From assembly GCA_903891325.1 (NCBI GenBank), contig CAITEC010000102.1, positions 1 through 64,000 of the forward strand: a stretch of DNA of 64,000 bases, given 5' to 3'. The translations under genes and the position numbers were made by a program. The notes under the pieces are model-generated. The model saw only the letters and a program-made list of their open reading frames with translations, did no database searches and was not told the origin of the DNA. Of the stretch, positions 7,512-15,308 are shown in pieces. The stretch comes from an uncultured Opitutaceae bacterium. GTDB lineage: Bacteria; Verrucomicrobiota; Verrucomicrobiia; Opitutales; Opitutaceae. Position 1 is the stretch's first letter, and the number at the start of each line of letters is the position of its first letter.

Positions 7512-7616
7512 GCCAAGCCAGTGGGTCAGGTTGAACATTGTTCCCTGCTCATCGTCATTTCGGACGGGACCAATCTCTCTCGGTACAATGTTCAACCTGA
7601 CCCGCTGGATTGGGCT
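7512..7616. repeat. Palindromic repeat family B, copy 2
   Basis: The arms GTGGGTCAGGTTGAACATTG and CAATGTTCAACCTGACCCGC match copy 1 exactly, while the core between them (CCCTGCTCATCGTCATTTCG) is unrelated. It lies upstream of the DUF6883 gene and downstream of the convergent end of the next gene. Confidence 0.85.
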
Positions 7617-7685
7617 CAAGGGCTATTGATCGTTTTGGCATCACAATGGGAATCGGGGTAAGTTCAATCTGATGAATCGTGCGCC

Positions 7686-8633
7686 TCAGTCCCCTCTGTA
7701 GTCTCTCCCTGAAACCTGCTTTAGCAGCGGATCATCCGCACCGTGCTTATCAAGGTAAAAGCTGCAATGGCTCTTTGTCGTAAGAAGGTCCAGTTCCCTT
7801 GGGCCGTTGGTGTACCAAAAATAGATCACGCCTTCCCTATCACTGAAGTAACCTTTCGCTGTAGGGCTTATCACAATTACGGGCTCGTTTATTCCGGGCA
7901 CGTTTTGCTCTTCCGGTTTACTCAACGCCTCTGGCAAAACCGCATGGCAGCTAGCTGAAGATAAAAACGCGACGAGGTTGGCCCTGGTAATGCAGGGGGA
8001 GTCAATTGCGTTCTGAAAGTCGCGAATGTCGGAATCTTTCGGCACCTTGATCGGGTGGGGCGGGGGCACTTCTCCTTTGCTCGGATCCGTTTCTGAGGTT
8101 ATGATGGGCTTCAGTTCCACTTCCGCTCTCGTCCCATCTCCAAGATTCAGGCAAGTCCACTTGCTAATGTGACCTCCATGTTTTCGAATTATGTTCGCCG
8201 CGTGAGGACCGAGTAGCTCCCAGACAAAGATCCTTCCGGTACTGTCGGTAAACACGCCCGTCGCATATCTGGAAATCAGCCTTCCCGCTTCGAAGCCATC
8301 TTTGCCATTGGAAACCTCTTTCGGAAAATCAAACTCCCCGTTATCAGCACGCCTTTTGATGTCTGGCGGCACGGAGGCCTCTGCGTTTTCGCCGTAAATC
8401 TTGGCGGAACTCAGGAAATCAGTGAAATTGTCCCGTGATAAGATGAAATGATGCGATCCAGGAGGACCCCGCAGCGGAATGTTTGCAAATCCGGTGATCG
8501 CTTTGGCGGGAGGGACGGAATCGCCTTCACTTCCGAATGCTTCGACCCGGACAACAGAAGCAAAAAACGGGAGGCAGCAAACGATGGCAGCGACCCAAAG
8601 AGACTGCATGCCGCCTGCCGCACGTGTGTTCAT
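7686..8633 (-). CDS. Secreted protein with duplicated domain, unknown
   Basis: The 315-residue product starts MNTRAAGGMQSLWVAAIVCC with a probable signal peptide ending near VEAFGS. Two halves look homologous. The first carries NFTDFLSSAKIYGE and then GVFTDSTGRIFVWELLGPHA; the second carries NLVAFLSSASCHAV and then GYFSDREGVIYFWYTNGPRE. Each half therefore has an FLSSA helix and a GxF-D-x-x-G-x-I-x-x-W hairpin. I know no family with this signature. GC content is clearly lower than in the 15-60 kb genes, suggesting transfer. A perfect palindrome sits just upstream. Confidence 0.65.
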   Translation of the reverse strand: MNTRAAGGMQSLWVAAIVCCLPFFASVVRVEAFGSEGDSVPPAKAITGFANIPLRGPPGSHHFILSRDNFTDFLSSAKIYGENAEASVPPDIKRRADNGEFDFPKEVSNGKDGFEAGRLISRYATGVFTDSTGRIFVWELLGPHAANIIRKHGGHISKWTCLNLGDGTRAEVELKPIITSETDPSKGEVPPPHPIKVPKDSDIRDFQNAIDSPCITRANLVAFLSSASCHAVLPEALSKPEEQNVPGINEPVIVISPTAKGYFSDREGVIYFWYTNGPRELDLLTTKSHCSFYLDKHGADDPLLKQVSGRDYRGD

Positions 8634-8658
8634 CGATTTATCTCAGCATTGAGCTGAG

Positions 8659-8678
8659 TTCTGGTATTGGTACCAGAA
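8659..8678. promoter_or_regulatory. Palindrome upstream of duplicated-domain gene
   Basis: TTCTGGTATTGGTACCAGAA is a perfect 8-bp inverted repeat with a 4-base spacer, centred 35 bases before the ATG of the duplicated-domain protein. The position and symmetry fit a repressor operator. A smaller dyad, CTCAG-CATTGAG-CTGAG, lies next to it. There is no regulator gene adjacent. Confidence 0.45.
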
Positions 8679-8817
8679 CGCATGAAGTGGTCAATCTGAT
8701 GGGTGGGATTGACTTGGCGCTTAGCGAATTGCAATAGCGCTGCTGCCTGCTTTGATCTCGGCCATGCGCAGAGGCCCTCCACAGCGCCGAAGCGGCGAAC
8801 AACCAACCGCCCCTCAA

Positions 8818-9627
8818 TCACCCGCGAATAGTCTCCTTCATTTCGACAGTTTTGGTTTGAAGCTCGATCGCCCCGCCCTGCTGCCATTCGTCCGCACCCG
8901 GTTGGATCGCCGGCGCGACGATTGCGGCCCGGCTCGTTTTCTTCTCTTCCGGAGAAATGCCGTACTCTGTATTGCGGTCGGCAAGGAGCTCGGGATTGGC
9001 CTGGCCGTCCGCGGTGAAGGCCATCATGAGCTGAGGTATGCCGAGCGGCACTTTGTCGTCGCGGTCGACCTGCCAGGTGTACCAGGTTTTTCCGTAGGTG
9101 CCGACAAAACCCTTCATCACTTCCATTTCGGCAGCGTCGGGAATTCCGGGTGCGGTCAACTGCCCCGACTTCACCTCATAGACGTGGCTGTGCCAGAACT
9201 TCCTCTCTTCGGCTGGAAGCGTCTCGAATAGCCTCGGGCTGATCACATATTCGATCCCGACGAGTCGTGCATGCTTTTTGTCGGAGTCATAGATGGAGCA
9301 CTGGCGAAGGTCCCTGCTGACGTGCGAGCAGTAGTGATGGGCGATCACCTGCCTTTTGAGGTCGCCGCTGTAGAAGTGGAGCCCGCACACATGGGCGTCG
9401 ATGGCCGACAGCGGTCCTTCGCCCTGAAGACGTCCACCCCGTTCCACGACCCCGGCTCCGCCAGCGGGAATTGGCGAACACACCAGCGTATCGTCAATTG
9501 CATCCGTCCGCCCCTTTGCCGCCGCGAGGCCGATGCACGAAGCAACCGCCGTAGCCGCCAAAGACGCCGTTTTCACAAAATCCCTGCGGGAGACAGGGGG
9601 TCTGCCATTTTCGCTCGGTGATTTCAT
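8818..9627 (-). CDS. DUF1264 (OBAP-like) protein with Tat signal
   Basis: The 269-residue product begins with a twin-arginine leader (SRRDFVKTASLAATAVASCI), indicating folded export. The body matches DUF1264, the oil-body-associated-protein family known from plants, fungi and some bacteria. Hallmarks are AHVCGLHFYSGD, IAHHYCSHVSRDLRQCSIYD, LVGIEYVISPRLFETLPAEE, KFWHSHVYEVKSG and YGKTWYTWQVDRDDKVPLGI-PQLMM. The conserved His and Cys clusters suggest metal binding, but the bacterial function is unproven. The ATG is well placed and the length is typical plus leader. It stands alone on this strand. Confidence 0.85.
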   Translation of the reverse strand: MKSPSENGRPPVSRRDFVKTASLAATAVASCIGLAAAKGRTDAIDDTLVCSPIPAGGAGVVERGGRLQGEGPLSAIDAHVCGLHFYSGDLKRQVIAHHYCSHVSRDLRQCSIYDSDKKHARLVGIEYVISPRLFETLPAEERKFWHSHVYEVKSGQLTAPGIPDAAEMEVMKGFVGTYGKTWYTWQVDRDDKVPLGIPQLMMAFTADGQANPELLADRNTEYGISPEEKKTSRAAIVAPAIQPGADEWQQGGAIELQTKTVEMKETIRG

Positions 9628-9762
9628 GGGGAAAGTATCCGCCGCTGTAGGGGAAGGCGATATGGGGTGTTATCCCCGCAGCTCAACCTTCGCCCGCGCC
9701 CGCCGGGCATATCCACCCGGGATGTCCCGATTGGCCACCAAGCTGTCTCAGCCTCAGCTTGA

Positions 9763-10428
9763 TTAATTCAGATCTGACCCGGAAACCAATTGAGCGGTGA
9801 TTTTCGAGTACGAATAGTAATACTGGGAAGCCTGAGCCTCGACACCTGCAAAGCCAACGTGGTTTATCGGCGCGGGCGGCCGGCCAAACGCCGGGGTCCC
9901 GCTGGCAATCATCGTCGGCAACACCTCGTCGATGTAGTGCCCCCATCTGGGCGTTAAGACTTCCAGGGACCAAAGTTGGACCCTCTTGTGCTGCTGGGAG
10001 GCTTTTAGATCCAACGCCGATATTTTCAGGAAATATTCCTGCCTGTCGGGGAGCTTATGCCAGGAACTCTCCTGGGCCCTGTCACCCCACGCGAAAGTGA
10101 TGATGAGGGATGGGGGGGATAACTTTGTCGCGATGCGATAGCCCTGCGCGGCGAGTTCCTTTACCAATAGGTGCTCGGCCTGGGCGGTCTGATTTGCGGT
10201 CATGGGCGGACTCTTTGAATAAAAGCTGACTGGGTGGCCTTCCTCCCTGTAGCCGAAGAACATCGGCTGATAATAGACCGGTTTGGCCGGAGTCGCTCGC
10301 GCAAACGCTTTGCCTTCGGGGTTATAGTTGGAACGCCAATAGACGCTGATGCCCCCATCGTCGGCCAGGACTTCCCTCGAGAAAAATAGGCCGGCGAAGG
10401 CCATGACGAAACGGATTGCGGCTTTCAT
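9763..10428 (-). CDS. Exported protein of unknown function
   Basis: Using the ATG of MKAAIRFVMAFAGLFFSREV gives 221 residues with a signal peptide ending at VLADDG. The track TTG seven codons earlier is less likely. The mature part has MTANQTAQAEHLLVKELAAQ and GYRIATKLSPPSLIITFAWG, a pattern like DUF4136-type periplasmic lipoproteins (helix followed by Y-x-x-V-x-x-x-P-DLLV), but without a lipobox Cys. It contains two distinct halves joined by RQEYFLKISALDLKASQQHK. The assignment is tentative; I do not recognise the family confidently. Confidence 0.6.
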   Translation of the reverse strand: MKAAIRFVMAFAGLFFSREVLADDGGISVYWRSNYNPEGKAFARATPAKPVYYQPMFFGYREEGHPVSFYSKSPPMTANQTAQAEHLLVKELAAQGYRIATKLSPPSLIITFAWGDRAQESSWHKLPDRQEYFLKISALDLKASQQHKRVQLWSLEVLTPRWGHYIDEVLPTMIASGTPAFGRPPAPINHVGFAGVEAQASQYYYSYSKITAQLVSGSDLN

Positions 10429-10520
10429 GATAGGACGAGACGTGTTCAAAGCCGCGTTCCATTAACAGGAGGTAGGCAAATCTGGCGAAACTTCACCGTC
10501 GTGCTTCATCCTCGGGAAAG

Positions 10521-10548
10521 ACAACGGAGCCTGTCCCCCTCGGGGCCC
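10521..10548. repeat. Repeat family E, copy 1
   Basis: ACAACGGAGCCTGTCCCCCTCGGGGCCC matches 28 of 28 bases at 12350-12377, in the same orientation. It contains the short stem CCCC-CTC-GGGG. The two copies bracket the CocE-type hydrolase gene. Confidence 0.7.
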
Positions 10549-10624
10549 CCTTGTGGCAATAGGAACCTGCTGCGATCCAACTTTCCTCTCGGCATTCCCT
10601 GCTCACGCGACAAAATCAGGGTTC

Positions 10625-12298
10625 ATGAACCGAACCTGGAAGTTCGCCTTCCTGTGGTCGATCGGTGCAGCGACTTTGCTGCCGACCCGGCTTTGGTCCC
10701 AGGAGACGCAATTGGTCGCGATGAGCGACGGAGTCCGGCTCAGCACGAATGTGTACCTGCCGGACGGAAAGGGCCCCTGGCCTGTGGAACTGGAGCGCAC
10801 GCCCTACGGCAAGGCCAATGGCGACGTGAAAAACCTGTCCGCGAGTGTCACGGCCGATGGCTGGGTCCTGGTGATTCAGGACACCCGTGGGCGAGGGGCC
10901 TCCGAAGGCGCCAATGTGCCCTTTGAGGCTGACGGATGGGGGGTAAAGCACGACGGCGCCGACACAATCAGATGGATCGCCGGCCAACCATGGTGCGACG
11001 GGCACGTGGTCACCTGTGGGGCCTCGGCCCTTGGAATAGCCCAGCTTATGCTGGCGGGAACGGGCGTCCGCCCGTTGTCCGCGCAATATATTCAAGTGGC
11101 CGGATCGAGCTCGTATGCCGGGATCTACCGGCAGGGGGTTTTTCGGAAGGCCATGATCGAGGGATGGATTCAGCGGTTCAAATTCGACCCGTCGACGCTG
11201 CGGGTATGGACGTCTCATCCCGGCTACGACGACTACTGGATGCAACGCGACCTTGCCCGTCGCTACCCGTTCGCGGACTCACCCGCGGTTCACGAAGGCG
11301 GCTGGTTCGATATCTTCACGCAGGGCACGCTCGATTCGTTTGAAGGCTACAACGAAGACGGCGGTCCGCATGCGCGTGGCCGCCAGCGTCTCATAATGGG
11401 GCCCTGGACACACATGATTGGCTCGGACCATGCCGGCCAACTCACGTTTCCGAATGCGAACGCCATCCCGGCTGCCGTCGGAAAACCGCTGGCGTGGTTT
11501 GATTACACCGTGAAAGGCGCGAACGGCGGCATCGGGAACGAGTCGCCGGTCACCTACTACGTGATGGGGGACACGACCGATCCGCGAGCCCCCGGAAATT
11601 TCTGGCGTTCCGCCGAGCGCTGGCCCCGGCCGGAAGCCAGGCCAACCCCGCTCTTTCTCCATGCGGACCATTCAGCCGGGTTCGCGCCGTCGTCCGGGGA
11701 TGCGGCGACGCTCCCGTGGACCTCCGATCCGGACCATCCCGTGCCGACGATTGGCGGGCCGCAGCTTCCAGGCTCCGTGGTGGCGCCCGGGCCCATGGAT
11801 CAGGCGGAGGTGGAGGCGCGGCCCGACGTGCTCGTTTTCACCAGCGATCCGCTGCCGGAACCCATGGAGGTAACCGGCCGAATTGCCGCGAAGATATGGA
11901 TTTCGAGCGACGCACCGGACACGGATGTCATCGTGCGCCTGTGCATTGTCGGCGCCAACGGGAAGTCCTACAATCTGGCCGAGGGGGCAATCCGTGCCCG
12001 CTATTGGCGCTCGTTGCGCGAGGAACATCTCCTTGAGCCAGGGAAGATCTATCCGCTCGAGATCGACCTGTGGTCGACCAGCGTGGTCTTCAATCGCGGT
12101 AATCGGATCCGCGTGGATGTCGCGTCCACCAGTGCGCCCGGTTACGAGGTTAATCCTGACAACGGCCTGCCGCTGAGGGTGCCCGGCGCGTCGCGCCTGG
12201 CCCGCAACCTCATTCACCTGGGCCCCGCTTATCCGTCCCAAATTGTCCTGCCCGTTGCGCCGTATCTGGCCCCTGGCGCCGGTCGGCCGAATCGCTAG
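10625..12298 (+). CDS. CocE/NonD family hydrolase (X-Pro peptidase-like)
   Basis: Starting at MNRTWKFAFLWSIGAATLLP gives 557 residues with a signal peptide cleaved near LWSQ-ETQ. The alpha/beta-hydrolase domain shows VLVIQDTRGRGASEG (oxyanion region) and the nucleophile elbow VTCGASALGIAQLM, where the family usually has G-x-S-Y-x-G. Later come a candidate His in LIMGPWTHMIG and the C-terminal beta-jelly-roll of the PepX_C type (FTSDPLPEPMEVTGRIAAKI, VVFNRGNRIRVDV). The family includes cocaine esterase, glutaryl-7-ACA acylase and X-prolyl dipeptidyl peptidases; the substrate here is unknown. The replacement of the usual aromatic after Ser by Ala is slightly unusual. Confidence 0.85.
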   Translation: MNRTWKFAFLWSIGAATLLPTRLWSQETQLVAMSDGVRLSTNVYLPDGKGPWPVELERTPYGKANGDVKNLSASVTADGWVLVIQDTRGRGASEGANVPFEADGWGVKHDGADTIRWIAGQPWCDGHVVTCGASALGIAQLMLAGTGVRPLSAQYIQVAGSSSYAGIYRQGVFRKAMIEGWIQRFKFDPSTLRVWTSHPGYDDYWMQRDLARRYPFADSPAVHEGGWFDIFTQGTLDSFEGYNEDGGPHARGRQRLIMGPWTHMIGSDHAGQLTFPNANAIPAAVGKPLAWFDYTVKGANGGIGNESPVTYYVMGDTTDPRAPGNFWRSAERWPRPEARPTPLFLHADHSAGFAPSSGDAATLPWTSDPDHPVPTIGGPQLPGSVVAPGPMDQAEVEARPDVLVFTSDPLPEPMEVTGRIAAKIWISSDAPDTDVIVRLCIVGANGKSYNLAEGAIRARYWRSLREEHLLEPGKIYPLEIDLWSTSVVFNRGNRIRVDVASTSAPGYEVNPDNGLPLRVPGASRLARNLIHLGPAYPSQIVLPVAPYLAPGAGRPNR

Positions 12299-12329
12299 GG
12301 CCGGGCTCCAAAATCCATAACCAATTGCG

Positions 12330-13664
12330 TTGAAACGACAAAAAGAACGACAACGGAGCCTGTCCCCCTCGGGGCCCGGCTGGGATGACCTGCAAACCAA
12401 TTTGGCCACGCTGCAGCAATTGGCCCGCGAGACGGTGGCGACGGCCGAGGTGAAGCCGGGGGTTGGGATTGCCAATGGAGTCAATACCACGGGCTATGTG
12501 CTGCGCCTTCCGGGAGGCGGCGGAGCATACCCTGCCTTCTGGGTCAGGGACGCGGCCATGATGCTGGGAGGCGGGCTCATTTCGGCTGGCGAGATCGAGG
12601 GTTGGATCCGCGTCATCGCCGCGGTCCAGCCCGGTCCGCGGGGCATCAGCCTGAAGCGCGGCCTTTTCGTGCCGGGCTACAGCATCCCTGATCACATCAA
12701 TGTGAACGGGAGGGCCGTGTGGTATCCCGGCACCTATGCCGACGGCGACGACCAGGGGAACGGTCAATACGGATTTTTGCCCCCGGCGGATGATGCCTTC
12801 TATTTCATCCAGATGGTTCGGGAGCATCTGAACCTGACCGGGAAACCCGATATCTTGAGAAGCCGCGCGGCAACCGGGTGGGGGAACCCTTCCATCATGG
12901 AAATCTGCGACAAGGCGTTCGAGTCAGTCGCAGTGGATTCGGCCACCGGCGTCGTCGTCTGCGACGGGGCTGAGGGAGGCTCCCGGGTCGATTGGGGCTT
13001 TTGCGACTCGGTGCGAAAAACCGGCCTGGTGCTCTTTCCGACACTATTGCGCTACCGCGCCGCGAGCGACCTCGCGTCCATGCATGATGCCCTGGGCGAA
13101 CCTGAGCCCGCGGAGGCCTATCGCCGCGTGGCGAACCGGCTCCGCGACTCCGTAGGAAGCACCTTTCTGCGTGAAGCCGTTGACGACGAAGCGATGCTCA
13201 TTTCCGCCACCGGCCTTGGGCGGAAGGACGATGTCTGGGGTTCGGCATTTGCGGTCTCGGAGGGGATTTTGTCCGGGAAAGCCGAAGCGGCGGTCTGCAG
13301 GGGGCTGCTCTCGCTCTATAAGGGCGGTGGCATCGTCGCCGACGGGCAGGTGCGGGGGCTGCCGCCCAGCGGGCCGTTCGGAGGCTATTGGGAGCAGTCG
13401 AGTTCGCCCCAGGGTCACTATCAGAACGGAGGTTTTTGGGGCACCATGTCAGGCTGGCTGGTGGTGGCGCTGCACCGGGTGAGTCCTCCGAGTGCGTCGG
13501 GAATCCTGCGTGACCTGGTCGCGAGCATCGTGGCGCACCGCCGGGAAGGCGCGCCATGGGAATGGATCAACCCGGCTCTGAATTCATGCCAAAACGCGTT
13601 GTACTGCGCGACGGTTGCGTTGCCCCATGCCGCGCTCCGGCGGAGCGGGTTGGCGGAACCCTGA
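12330..13664 (+). CDS. Six-hairpin glycosidase-like protein, odd N-terminus
   Basis: The 444-residue frame begins at a TTG, and residues 7-16 (RQRSLSPSGP) are encoded by repeat E, not by family sequence. From about residue 18 it reads as an (alpha/alpha)6-barrel enzyme: GGAYPAFWVRDAAMMLGGGL is the typical aromatic-W-x-RD-A helix. FLPPADDAFYFIQMVREHL, GSRVDWGFCDSVRKTG and QNGGFWGTMSGWLVVALHRV follow. No ATG or signal peptide is available upstream, so either the natural start was replaced by the repeat or the enzyme has become cytoplasmic. Similar barrels occur in GH families acting on plant or bacterial polysaccharides; the substrate is unknown. Confidence 0.65.
   Translation: MKRQKERQRSLSPSGPGWDDLQTNLATLQQLARETVATAEVKPGVGIANGVNTTGYVLRLPGGGGAYPAFWVRDAAMMLGGGLISAGEIEGWIRVIAAVQPGPRGISLKRGLFVPGYSIPDHINVNGRAVWYPGTYADGDDQGNGQYGFLPPADDAFYFIQMVREHLNLTGKPDILRSRAATGWGNPSIMEICDKAFESVAVDSATGVVVCDGAEGGSRVDWGFCDSVRKTGLVLFPTLLRYRAASDLASMHDALGEPEPAEAYRRVANRLRDSVGSTFLREAVDDEAMLISATGLGRKDDVWGSAFAVSEGILSGKAEAAVCRGLLSLYKGGGIVADGQVRGLPPSGPFGGYWEQSSSPQGHYQNGGFWGTMSGWLVVALHRVSPPSASGILRDLVASIVAHRREGAPWEWINPALNSCQNALYCATVALPHAALRRSGLAEP
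12350..12377. repeat. Repeat family E, copy 2, inside a coding start
   Basis: This is the second copy of the 28-base repeat and overlaps the 5' end of the glycosidase-like frame, where it contributes the residues RSLSPSGP. The first copy encodes the same peptide in an unrelated short frame, confirming that the peptide comes from the repeat. Confidence 0.7.
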
Positions 13665-14480
13665 TCAATCCCCGCGCCGATCGACCCCGAAATCGTAGGA
13701 CAGGCCCAGGATCGAGGTGACATACTCCCCGGGCTCCAGGTCGTCCTTCAGGACAATATCGAACTTCTTCACGCCAAGCGGGCCCTTGTAGGTCATGTCC
13801 TGCACCAGCGTGAAATCGCGCCTGCTCTTGCCGGGTATCACGGTGATCTTCTTGATCACGGCAGGGAATTCCCTGTGATCGCTTTTCACATCGGCTACGA
13901 AGACCTCCTCCAGTCCGGTCGGCTCAATCTGCCCGGGAATTAGAAACTCAAGTTTTGGCTTCGGGTTGCTGGTCCGGGTTGCCGCCCGGGTGCCGGGAAT
14001 GGCGGAAAGGACCCTGACCATTCCGGAAAGTCCGAAGCTGAAGACCGGCTTGATGTAGACGTCCTTATGCGCCTTTAGCTGGGTCCGCTTGTCGCCATCG
14101 ATCAGATAGACGCCGTCGATCCCCGTCAGGTCGGGCCCGGCCGCCGCCGCAGGGGCCGTCGATGCGGCCGGCTCGCCCGGATTCCCGGACGCAGGCTGAC
14201 TTGGCGGGTGGTCGGCTGACTTGGAGTGAACTTCAATGATGGCGCTGATGATTTCCTTGCCGACGCCGCCTCGGCTCAGGGCGATCAACGCCTGGGCGGA
14301 GACATCGTAGTCGCCCGGCTCGGTCCTGACGGCCAGCAATACGGAATCCGCCGGGACCCCCGCATGGATCATGTCGACGACGTCCGAGTTGGTCAGCGGC
14401 TTTTCGTCCTTGGCGAAGCCGGGGGCGGCGGTGAGGACCGCAATCGCCACCAGCGTAGCGTAACGGCACATTTTTGTCAT
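13665..14480 (-). CDS. Exported protein of unknown function
   Basis: From MTKMCRYATLVAIAVLTAAP the product has 271 residues with a signal peptide ending at GFA-KDE. Directly after comes PLTNSDVVDMIHAGVPADSV, a short helical motif (LTN-x-DVV-x-M-x-x-AG) that I have seen in many exported proteins of Acidobacteria and Verrucomicrobia and that may mediate docking. A low-complexity Ala/Pro linker (SADHPPSQPASGNPGEPAAS) separates it from a beta-rich C-terminal domain ending in LEPGEYVTSILGLSYDFGVD. It is convergent with the glycosidase-like gene, whose stop abuts its own. Function unknown. Confidence 0.65.
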   Translation of the reverse strand: MTKMCRYATLVAIAVLTAAPGFAKDEKPLTNSDVVDMIHAGVPADSVLLAVRTEPGDYDVSAQALIALSRGGVGKEIISAIIEVHSKSADHPPSQPASGNPGEPAASTAPAAAAGPDLTGIDGVYLIDGDKRTQLKAHKDVYIKPVFSFGLSGMVRVLSAIPGTRAATRTSNPKPKLEFLIPGQIEPTGLEEVFVADVKSDHREFPAVIKKITVIPGKSRRDFTLVQDMTYKGPLGVKKFDIVLKDDLEPGEYVTSILGLSYDFGVDRRGD

Positions 14481-14785
14481 CGCCCGACGACGCTTGGACA
14501 CCGCCTGAGAGGGTGCGAGCTAATTTGATCGCTCGCGTGCGCTCCCGGGCAATCGTGACCCGTGATTAATGTCGTGGTCATCGTTGCGGTTTCGGCGTTC
14601 TCCATAGCCGTGATCTGGTGGACGGCCTGATCAGGTACGAGGAGAGGGGCACGTTTGCCAATGCCGCGGTGATCCGGCGTGTCGCGGCGCTGGCGGACCT
14701 GATGGTTGACCTTGCAGTTGTCGCGGAGGTCGCGGACCGGGACTGAGGCCAACCAATCCCGACCTGGGCGTCGCCTTGGTTGCGC
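14481..14785. other. Intergenic with a start-less coding-like fragment
   Basis: On the plus strand about 50 codons before a TGA at about 14746 read DLVDGLIRYEERGTFANAAV, then RRVAALADLMVDLAVVAEVA. It has convincing amphipathic helices but no ATG, GTG or TTG start in frame and a TAA just upstream. It may be the tail of a lost gene. I do not recognise it. Confidence 0.3.
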
Positions 14786-15271
14786 CTAGCGCACAAGTGG
14801 CAGCGACCATCGGGAGAGGAAATCCAATATCTTGGCGGGGCTGTGATGGTTGCCCTCCTCGAGCTCGCCGCTGTCCTTGGTGGTGAGAAGCCGTCCGTCG
14901 GCGTCGAGCACGACCAGGACCGGAATTCCGAAGCGGACGGGATTGCCGTATTTCCGGATCAGATCGGCATTGCGCGCGGCTTCCCGGCGGGAGTTGACGT
15001 CCACGAGGACCACCATGAACGAGTCGTGCAGCTTGGCAGCGACGGCGGGATTGGCCTCGAGGGTGTGATTGAGCCGGCGGCACCAGATGCACCAGTTGGC
15101 GCCGAAGTCCACGAGGACCCGCTTGTGCCCGGCGCGCGCCTGGGCAAGTGCGGCGTCGATCTGGCGGGCGCCGGAAGCATGGACGTCGTAGATGTCCGGT
15201 CCCATCCGGGGGTACTCGGGCGCGGCGCCCAGGGAGACGGTCAGAACGAGCAGGGGCAGGAGAAAGCGCAT
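14786..15271 (-). CDS. Thioredoxin-like exported protein
   Basis: Starting at MRFLLPLLVLTVSLGAAPEY gives 161 residues with a signal peptide. The domain is thioredoxin-fold: RVLVDFGANWCIWCRRLNHT carries the redox motif CIWC, and the cis-proline loop appears as FGIPVLVVLDADGR. The motif W-C-x-W-C is typical of DUF255/thioredoxin_7-type proteins and of DsbD gamma-like domains that reduce periplasmic disulphides. It lies 37 bases after the dioxygenase gene on the same strand, so cotranscription is likely. The track start inside the dioxygenase frame is not credible. Confidence 0.85.
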   Translation of the reverse strand: MRFLLPLLVLTVSLGAAPEYPRMGPDIYDVHASGARQIDAALAQARAGHKRVLVDFGANWCIWCRRLNHTLEANPAVAAKLHDSFMVVLVDVNSRREAARNADLIRKYGNPVRFGIPVLVVLDADGRLLTTKDSGELEEGNHHSPAKILDFLSRWSLPLVR

Positions 15272-15308
15272 GGCAAGCTGGATGTTGGATTGGAGTGGGG
15301 GGATCGCT

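Noticed and set aside
13665-14480. Reading the C-terminal part of this exported protein as a known secretin or pilus component
   Set aside because: The LTNxDVV helix alone is too short and too common to assign function, and the C-terminal domain shows no family motif.
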